DNA of 64,000 nt, taken from Capra hircus (Eukaryota; Chordata; Mammalia; Artiodactyla; Bovidae). This document shows positions 58,104 through 64,000 of the stretch, piece after piece. The first letter of the stretch is position 1. Every line of letters starts with the position of its first letter. The notes under the pieces were generated by a model. The model saw nothing but the letters and a program-made list of their open reading frames with translations. It made no database searches and was not told the DNA's origin. Location: contig NC_030820.1 of NCBI RefSeq assembly GCF_001704415.2, forward strand, positions 44,436,036-44,500,035, written 5' to 3'. Both the position numbers and the translations under genes were made by a program.

Positions 58104-61100
58104 GTGAGGGGGCGGGGCTGGGGGCAGGGAGCGACGGGACTGTGCGCGGGGAGGGCACGAGGCGGCGTGGCTCCCCCACCTGGGACCCCTCGTGCGGGGC
58201 TCTGGCTGCGAGAGCCCGGCCCCCAGACGGGGCGCCCTCGCAGGCCGCGGTGCGAGGACGGCAGAGCGGGCCCCGCGGTGGCCTTCATCCCGGAGGGAGG
58301 GAGGGAGCCCCTGTCCGGTTACCTCGGCTGGGGAGCTGCCGCCAGCGGAGGCGGGGTGAAGCCGGCCAGGACCCAGCGCGGACCGGGGGTTGGGCCTCCG
58401 AGGCGGAGGCCCCCTGAAGTGAGCTGACAAGAGCGACACTAGGGGGCGGCGGGCAGGGCTCTCGCTGGGCGTTTGCTCTTTTCCCCGAGGTTGTGGGCGG
58501 GGGGCTTAAGCGCCTCTGCGGCCTGGAGAATGGGGCCTCCGAGGTGAAGGGCTGATCATTCGGGCGTGTCCGACTCTTAGCGGCCCCTGAACCGCAGCCC
58601 GCCGGGTTCCTCTGTCCACGGGATTCTCCGGGCGAGAACACTGGGGTGGGTTGCCATGCCCTCCTCCAGGGGATCTTCCCGACCCAGGGATCGAACCCGG
58701 GTCTTCGGCATTGGCAGGTGAATTCTTCCCTGTCTGAGCCTCCAACTTCGTGTTTAATGAGTGGATTTATGGGAAAAGAATGCATTTAGTTTCAAACTGA
58801 ATCAGCTTCATTCCTTTTGACTTTGTAAAATGTAACTTTTTACTCTGTAAAGAAACATAAATTGTTTAGTTTCATGCTGATTCAGAGAATTATTTTATGG
58901 TGGAGTTTAGCTGCTGTTGATCCAGGGGAGGGAACGGGGGTGTCTGTCGTTGGGCTGTCTTTTTTGGGTATTTGGGTTAAAATCTTCTATCCCATAATTC
59001 TAGAATTGGCTAAATCCAGAATGGAATTGTTGGTTGTTTATAAAATAGACCCATACTATTGCATAATGTTGAATGAGTCAGTGTTTTCAGCCCATACTTT
59101 CTATAAAGAATATTTTTGTGAGATTTAATGTTAATGTAGAAAATACTATAAATTGTGTCCCTGTTACCCAGGTTAAGCTTACCCTTTACCCATGATAACT
59201 CTCCCTCTCTCTTAAATGAAATTGCTCTTCTGGTTTACAGAAGTAACTTGCTTTCCCCTGTATTTTTACCATCCCTGTGTAGTCTTAGGTTACGGTGTTA
59301 ACCGGTTAGATGGCACCTTTTTTTCTTTGCTTCAGCATCATGTGCCCACATCGCTGATACATGTAGTTGTTGTCCATTCATTCTTAGGGCTAAGTCTGTC
59401 AGTTGAATAGTTCCGTTTATCTGTTCTCTGTTACTGGACATTTGGGCTGCTGAGTTTGGGGCCCTTGGGAATGGTGTGCATGTTGTGTGTTTGTGCGCCA
59501 GGGAGTGAGTGCAGCTCACGGGCACATACGTTGAGGGGAATGAACTGCTCATCTAATAAGGACAGGGCTGTTCTGAAGTCTCCCTTCAGAGTGCACACTC
59601 AGTGGCCATGTGAGCCCCTGACAACACTAGATTGTTAATTCTCACTAATTGGGCAGGTGTGGGATGAAACTTTATTGTAGTCTGAGTTCATTGGGATACC
59701 ATGATCTTGACATGAGAATTGTATTTTTCCCCAGAATCAAGGGAAATTGGTGACATGATTGTATTACAGTTATTTATGGACATGTAGAAATAAAAGGTTT
59801 TCAACATTAAGTGTTTGGTATTACGAGGCTTAGGTGAGTTGAGATACAATTGAAAGGACTTTAATGGAAACTGATTTTCTGAAATGTGTTTAGCAGATGC
59901 AGGTTTTCATTTTTCTTAGAATTCTTTGTCACATGGCAGTGTTTTTTGTTACCTTGCTGAATTATGTTAGCCAGTCTTCCAGCAGATCATCTGACTCCTT
60001 TCCTTAAATGTAGTAGTGCCCACCTCGGAGCCTGGAGGTGGGGGAGCACCAAGGCCTGTGAGCGAGCGCTGCAGTACCGCATTGGAGAGAGGATCCACAG
60101 CTTCACCGTCAGCCAGGTGGGCCTGGGGCCGCCTCCTGTGTCAGCTCAGAGCAGAGATGTGGGGGGTGGGCTTGTTAATCTGTGTCCCCAGCCCCGCTTC
60201 CTTCAGTTTCACAGCAGATGCTCAAAGGAGCAGAGTTTGCAAGTGAAAGGGTTTCCTGACTCAGATGAAAGCGGACCCCCTAATCCCTTCCCTGAGTGCC
60301 TTAGGCCTTGCTTCTTTTGTTTCTGCATTGCTGATAACCTGTGTTGAAGACTGAAGGCCCCACATCTACTCAGGTGAAGTTCCTACCATCAAGCAAGTTT
60401 GCTCCAAAGTTGGGCAAAATCTTTCTGGTTTTGAGCCATTTAGGTTTCAGGATTATAGAAGAGAGATTGTGTGGGCTTATAGGTACTTAGCTTATGTTAA
60501 AATATCTTGTTTTGTTTGGCTTAAACTTTTTTTTATTTTAATGCTATAATTGACAATGATGTACATGACATAGTCGACTGGATGTTGGTTTCACACTGTT
60601 CTTTACACTAATAAAAACAGAGGCAGGCAGCTCACAGTCACAAGGACTCAGGTGTGCAACAGGAAGACGCACGAGGGTCTGCTGGGCACAAGCAGGGTGG
60701 GGATGGATTTGTGGAGAAGTAAAGGAGAGCCACCATCTGTCTTCAGGAACAGGGGCAGGGGGTATTCAGGGCAGGGTCTCCGAACCACTTAAAGGGGTTC
60801 ATGGTTGTGGGGCCCCTAAAGAAGTCTCAAGAGACTTGGGATTTCTGTATAGTTCTGGCTAATAATACCTTTTTCAGAGGCATGATTCTTTTCCTGTACA
60901 TTTCAAGTTTTGTGGAAACTTAGTTTATAATAAACCATGGTCCTTTTTGAGAAACAATTACTGTGAGAGCTGTTTATGAGGTAAACTGGTTTTATTTTAT
61001 TTTATTTTTACTTTTAATTAACTTATTTTGGCTGCACTGGATTTTTGTTGCTGTGTGGCTTTCTCAGGTTGTGCTAGTGATAAAGAACCTGTCTGCCAAT

Positions 61101-64000
61101 GCAGGTTAGACTTAAGAGGCGCCAGTTCAATCCCTGGGTCAGTAAGATCCCCTGGAGGAGGGCATGGCAACCACTCCAGTATTCTTGCCTGGAGAATCCC
61201 ATGGACAGAGAGCCTGGCAGGCTGCAGTTCATGGAGTTGCAGAGAGTCGGACAAGACTGAAGCGACTTAGCACACATGCACGGGCTTTCTCTAGTTGTGA
61301 CGAGCATGGGCTACTCTAGTTGAAATGCGCAGGCGGCTTATTTCAGTGGCTTCTCTTGTTGCAGAGGACGGGCTCAGGGCACGAAGGCTTCAGTAGCTGC
61401 AGCACTCGGACTCAGTGGTTGTGGCTTCCAGGCTTTAGAGCACAGGCTTCGGTAGTTGTGTCACATGCCCTTAGTTGCCCCGTGGAATCTTCCCGACCCA
61501 GGAATCAAACCCATGTCCCCTTTCTTGGCAGGCGGGTTCTAAACCACAGGACCACTAGGGAAGTCCAGAGGCAGACTGGTTTTAAATATTAGGTTGGTGC
61601 AAACATAATTGCGGTTTTGGGCCATGAAATTTAAATCATTATAAGTAGGCTCAAATACATCTTTATTTATTAAAATAGGAATCATTACAATAAACACATT
61701 TTTGCCAACAAGACATAAGTTTGTTTATTCCTGTCACATAAAAATCCGTGCTTCAGGATTCAGTGAACTCTTGGGAAGCATTTTCTGCATCCTGTTGGTT
61801 GTGGAAGCATTTTCCTTGCGAAAGATTTGTCGAGATGCTTGAAGAAGTGGTTATCCGTTGGCGAGAGGTCAGGTGAGTGTGACAGATGAGGCAGAACTTT
61901 GTAGCCCCGTGCGTTCAACTTTTGAAGCACTGATTGTGCAGCTTGTGGTCGGGCCTAGTCATGGAGAAGAATTGGGCTTTCTGTTGACCACTGCCTGCTG
62001 CAGGCTTGCAGTTTTCAGTGCATCTCATTGATTTGCTGAGCTTGCTTCTCTGATGTGATGGTTTTACTGGGATTCAGAAAGCTGTAGTGGGTCAGGCATG
62101 CAGCAGACCACCCAGCAATGACCATGACCTTTTTTTGGTGCAAGTTTGGCTTTGGGAAGTGCTTTGGAGTTTTTTCTCTGTCCAACCGCTAATCTGGTTG
62201 TCATATAAAATCCACTTTTCGTCACATGTCGCAATCTGATTGAGAAATGATTTGTCGTTGTTGTGTGGACTAAGAGAAGATGACACTTCAAAACCAGGAT
62301 TTTTCTTTTATTTGCAGTCAGCTCATGAGGCACCCACTTAGCAAGGCTTTCCACCTTTCCGATTTGCTTCAAATGCTTAATGACTATAGAATGGTCAGTG
62401 TTGAGTTCTTTGGCAACTTCTTGTGTAGTTGTAAAAGGATCAGCTTTGATGATTGCTCTCAGCTGGTCATTGCCAACTTTCAGTGACCGGCCACTATGCT
62501 CCTCATCTTCAAGGCTCTCATCTCCTTTGCAAAACTTCAGCCTCCACTGCACTGTGTACATTCACTAGCGGTTCCTGGGCCAAATGCGTTGTTGATGTTG
62601 TTAGTTGTCTCGGCTGCTTTACGCCCATTTTGAACTCAAAAGAAAATTGCTGATTTGCTTTTTGTCTAACATCATTTCCATAGTGTAAATATAAAATATA
62701 CAGTAAGTAATAAGTCATTAGCAAAAAACATAAAGCAAGAAATACCCATTAAAATGATGTATGACATAACCGCATTTAAGAATGTGTTCTAATAACAAGT
62801 GGCAAAGTTCGACATTGCAAAACCACGATTATTTTTGCATCAACCTAATACACTGATCACATCTGACAGAAGTACAGTTGTGAACTCTGAGGTGTAAACA
62901 ATTTCATTGCTGTAACTTATGTGGGCATCAGTAGGCCACTTAAAGCACATAGTTTTTGTAGTAGGGTCCCCAGAGCAGGCTCAGGACAGCAGAACTTTGA
63001 CCTCTGCCCGGCCAGGAAGTTGCATCAGTAAAGACAGGTCCCTGTCACACCAGGTGGTGGTCATGGTGGCAAGGTGCTGAGGTTAAGGGTGGGGCCTTGA
63101 TGCTGTTGCTTCAGTACCAAGGACAGTGGAAGTTATTCAGCGCTCACAGACAAGACCTCCCCCGGGGGTGAAGAAGAGTTTGCTGTTCTTAAATAATAGA
63201 ATAGTTCTTTTCATTTATTTGACTGTCCTGAGTCTGCTTTGCGTGGGCTTTCTCTATTTGTGTTGAGCAGGGCTCCTCTTCATTGGTATGCGTTCCAGGT
63301 AAGTCCCCTCTCTTCCAGGGCAGCCCGGTGAGACACAAGGGGTCTGACTCTAGTCTCTGTGATCTTGGCATATTGTCCTGTCAGCCCCAGGCTCAGTTTT
63401 CATCTGTAAGTGGGGTGGGATGTCTCCCTCCCAGGGTCACCTGTGGCACACTCGGGAGATGGTAGCAGACAGTGGGAGCTCAGGAGGGACAGTGGTGCTG
63501 TCCTCAGCCCCAGGTCTGGCCTTCCTGGTCCGTGGACTCTGGACTCGGAGGTTTCCGCCAGGTCCCACAGACGCAGCGTCCCCATGGTGCACGCCTTTCC
63601 AGCCAATCTAACTCCCCCATTTCCTCGTTGGTTCAGGTGACGCCTGTCCCTGAGCTGTCGCTGACAGCCGTGAAGCTCAGCCATGATGGCACGGGAGCAC
63701 AGTATTTGCACCTGGCCCGCGAGGACAGAAACAACTTGTTCAGGTGTGTGTGCATCCTGGGCTCATGGTCTGGATGCCCTGCAGGGGCGCCTGCAGCGGT
63801 TCAGCAGGAATGGAGGGGAGGGGAGTCTCCGCCCCGCCCCAGCTCCCTTAGGTCAGGCGGGGTCTCGGCTGGCCCGCACCCTGAGGGGCTCTGACGTGTG
63901 GCTATGTCCCCAGTGTGCAGTTCCGCACCACCCCCACCGACAGCAGCGGCACCCCCCACATCCTGGAGCATACGGTCCTGTGCGGCTCTCAGAGGTACCC
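58051..64000 (+). CDS. PITRM1: PITRM1, presequence protease, 5' part (exons 1-4 of a longer gene)
   Basis: PITRM1 is an M16C zinc metallopeptidase of the mitochondrial matrix that degrades cleaved presequences and other short peptides, including amyloid-beta. Four exons join in frame: 58051-58103, 60014-60116, 63637-63743 and 63914 onward. The N-terminus is rich in Arg with no acidic residue, fitting a mitochondrial targeting peptide. Next come the conserved blocks ACERALQY, IHSFTV, LTAVKLSHD, YLHLARED and NNLFSVQFRTTP, then HILEH, the inverted zinc-binding HxxEH motif, at about residues 103-107 (human 104-108; this species has one residue fewer in exon 1). The window shows only about 116 of more than 1000 residues. 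No frameshift or stop is seen. All introns are GT-AG. Upstream lies a CpG island; no neighbouring gene is visible. Confidence 0.95.
58436..58449 (+). promoter_or_regulatory. Candidate CTCF site in PITRM1 intron 1
   Basis: ACACTAGGGGGCGG fits the CTCF core CCASYAGRKGGCRS at all but the first base. It lies at the downstream edge of the CpG island. Confidence 0.4.
58549..58745 (-). mobile_element. CpG-rich Bov-tA SINE in PITRM1 intron 1
   Basis: On + cgggcgtgtccgactcttag, ccacgggattctccgggcga, cccgacccagggatcgaacc and tcttcggcattggcaggtga form the inverted Bov-tA consensus. It keeps about 14 CpGs, whereas a comparable copy at 25.0 kb keeps one. It sits directly at the edge of the PITRM1 CpG island. 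Confidence 0.9.
58746..60013 (+). other. PITRM1 intron 1, remainder
   Basis: AT-rich intronic sequence. A stretch at about 59350-59490 (gttgtccattcattcttagg ... ggacatttgggctgctgagt) looks like old inverted L1 3' end but is weak. It ends in tttccttaaatgtag|tag, a tandem acceptor. Confidence 0.6.
60014..60116 (+). CDS. PITRM1: PITRM1 coding exon 2
   Basis: Completes the split glycine (GG+T) and encodes 34 residues from SAHLGAWRW to IHSFTVSQ, ending in phase 0 at cag|gtgggc. The core ACERALQY is strongly conserved in PITRM1. The acceptor reads tagtag: using the second AG (exon from 60017) would delete one serine without changing frame. The first AG is preferred because it restores the human spacing between RRLSGG and AWRW. 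Confidence 0.93.
60117..61004 (+). other. PITRM1 intron 2, left unique part
   Basis: Intronic sequence with no identified young repeat. T-rich and L1-like around 60525-60610 (weak). Confidence 0.5.
61005..61565 (-). mobile_element. CHR-type (CHR-2-like) SINE, split by a Bov-tA
   Basis: On + the outer element starts tattttggctgcactggatt, is interrupted at 61065, and resumes gggctttctctagttgtgac ... ggcttctcttgttgcagagg ... cgacccaggaatcaaacccat ... accactagggaagtcc. With the inner SINE removed it has the usual CHR-2 length. Confidence 0.88.
61066..61282 (+). mobile_element. Bov-tA SINE nested inside a CHR-type SINE
   Basis: aggttgtgctagtgataaag ... caatgcaggttagacttaag ... gatcccctggaggagggcat ... 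gtcggacaagactgaagcga. The 9-bp ggctttctc at 61057-61065 and 61283-61291 is a perfect target-site duplication, proving insertion into the older SINE. Confidence 0.92.
61589..62848 (-). mobile_element. Mariner DNA transposon, nearly full length
   Basis: Terminal inverted repeats: the left end TTAGGTTGGTGCAAACATAA pairs with the right end ...TTTTTGCATCAACCTAA, and TA flanks both sides (61587-61588 and 62849-62850), the mariner target duplication. Length is about 1.26 kb, the family's usual full length. The TIRs resemble those of the Hsmar1 lineage in primates; ruminants carry a related mariner. The transposase remnant is on the - strand. Confidence 0.95.
61663..62681 (-). pseudogene. Mariner transposase pseudogene
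   Basis: Reading down the - strand from ATG at 62681, the remnant shows the N-terminal helix-turn-helix region (GDESLEDEEHSGRSLKVGND, ADPFTTTQEVAKELN, LKQIGKV, WVPHELT), then the catalytic core. All three aspartates of the DD34D triad remain: in TCDEKWILYDN (62221-62223), in PILLHD (61958-61960) and in SPDLSPTD (61853-61855), with exactly 34 residues between the last two. It ends in WQKCVYCNDSYF and a stop at 61663-61665. It is dead: frameshifts occur in the N-terminal part (near 62620-62560), after WVPHELT (near 62280) and between the first two aspartates, and a stop directly follows PILLHD (61955-61957). Confidence 0.92.
62849..63196 (+). other. PITRM1 intron 2, unique part
   Basis: No element identified besides the flanking TA of the mariner. 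Confidence 0.5.
63197..63300 (-). mobile_element. CHR-type SINE fragment
   Basis: On + ctgtcctgagtctgctttgc, gtgggctttctctatttgtg and ttgagcagggctcctcttca fit the middle of the inverted CHR-2-like consensus; the head is missing. Confidence 0.6.
63340..63450 (+). mobile_element. MIR SINE remnant
   Basis: tctgactctagtctctgtga, tcttggca, ggctcagttttcatctgtaa and gggatgtctccctcccaggg follow the 3' half of MIR. Confidence 0.6.
63637..63743 (+). CDS. PITRM1: PITRM1 coding exon 3
   Basis: Acceptor ggttcag|gtgacg, donor ttcag|gtgtgt. Encodes VTPVPELSLTAVKLSHDG ... YLHLAREDRNNLF plus two bases of a serine codon. It covers the start of the first M16 peptidase domain. Phase matches exons 2 and 4. Confidence 0.95.
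63744..63913 (+). other. PITRM1 intron 3 (170 bp)
   Basis: Short, GC-rich GT-AG intron, from gtgtgtgtgc to gtggctatgtccccag. No element inside. Confidence 0.9.
63914..64000 (+). CDS. PITRM1: PITRM1 coding exon 4, cut by the window end
   Basis: Starts with T, completing the serine from exon 3, then VQFRTTPTDSSGTPHILEHT and VLCGSQRYP. HILEH is the HxxEH zinc-binding site of inverzincins: both histidines and the catalytic glutamate are present, so this allele looks functional. The exon continues past the window. Confidence 0.95.

Larger units (their letters stand above)
57880..58510 (+). promoter_or_regulatory. PITRM1 CpG-island promoter
   Basis: Dense CpG sequence spans the start codon. It has no TATA box. 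Visible elements are a palindromic CCAATTGG at 57965-57972 (a CCAAT box readable on either strand, 79 bp upstream of ATG), CCCGCCCC at 57989-57996 and GGGGCGGGGC at about 58109-58118 (Sp1/KLF-type GC boxes), and a near-duplicated caggccccaccccc at about 57890 and 57911. There is no upstream ATG between the CCAAT palindrome and the start codon. This arrangement is typical of a housekeeping promoter; the exact transcription start cannot be read from sequence. Confidence 0.8.

Noticed and set aside
57713..58439. Long open frames on both strands across the PITRM1 CpG island
   Set aside because: High GC removes stops. The true start is the short frame at 58051, whose splice phase and homology fit PITRM1.
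60017..60116. Exon 2 of PITRM1 starting at the second AG
   Set aside because: Possible as a minor isoform, but the first AG gives the spacing seen in the human protein, so 60014 was chosen as the main start.

Overview
This is mammalian nuclear DNA, almost certainly from a bovid ruminant (cattle, sheep, goat or a relative). The window is crowded with repeats confined to or typical of ruminants: BovB (RTE-clade) LINEs, Bov-tA and Bov-A2 tRNA/BovB-derived SINEs, and CHR-type tRNA-Glu SINEs. Older mammalian L1, MaLR/MLT1-like and MIR remnants and a mariner DNA transposon are also present. No prokaryotic, organellar or intact viral genes were seen.

The one protein-coding gene I can support is PITRM1 (pitrilysin metallopeptidase 1, the mitochondrial presequence protease). 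It begins at the right edge on the + strand. Its CpG-island promoter (about 57.88-58.5 kb), coding exon 1 (58051-58103), exon 2 (60014-60116), exon 3 (63637-63743) and the start of exon 4 (63914 to the window end) are here. Splice sites and reading phase agree at every junction, and the inverted zinc motif HxxEH is reached just before the window ends. Intron 1 holds one unusually CpG-rich SINE. Intron 2 holds a SINE nested in another SINE next to a nearly full-length mariner with a decayed transposase.

The first 57.5 kb contains no gene I can recognise. In human the PITRM1 5' side faces the gap toward KLF6, so an intergenic desert fits that synteny (known order, not visible here). Layout: 0-19 kb is mostly unique sequence with nested repeats at 3.4-5.4 kb, an orphan CpG-island-like patch at 9.54-9.87 kb and a degenerate TGAA tract at 11.64 kb. 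At 19.4-21.8 kb lies a 2.3-kb 5'-truncated BovB on the - strand. From 22 to 42 kb unique stretches alternate with SINEs, L1 3' ends, BovB tails and two long TG tracts. At 42.5-44.1 kb lies a second long BovB (-), followed by a 32-bp minisatellite. From 45 to 57.5 kb there is a dense, multiply nested mosaic of SINEs, old L1 and BovB, ending in three same-strand BovB pieces just upstream of the PITRM1 promoter.

I do not see an undescribed biological system. The most informative oddities are a perfect 28-bp palindrome created inside a BovB copy, two separate BovB insertions sharing one nonsense codon in reverse transcriptase, a tandem NAGNAG acceptor at PITRM1 exon 2, a CpG-preserved SINE at the PITRM1 island edge, and candidate CTCF and enhancer-like elements. 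Repeat family names come from recognising consensus phrases by eye; boundaries are usually good to about 10 bp for young elements and only approximate for old ones.
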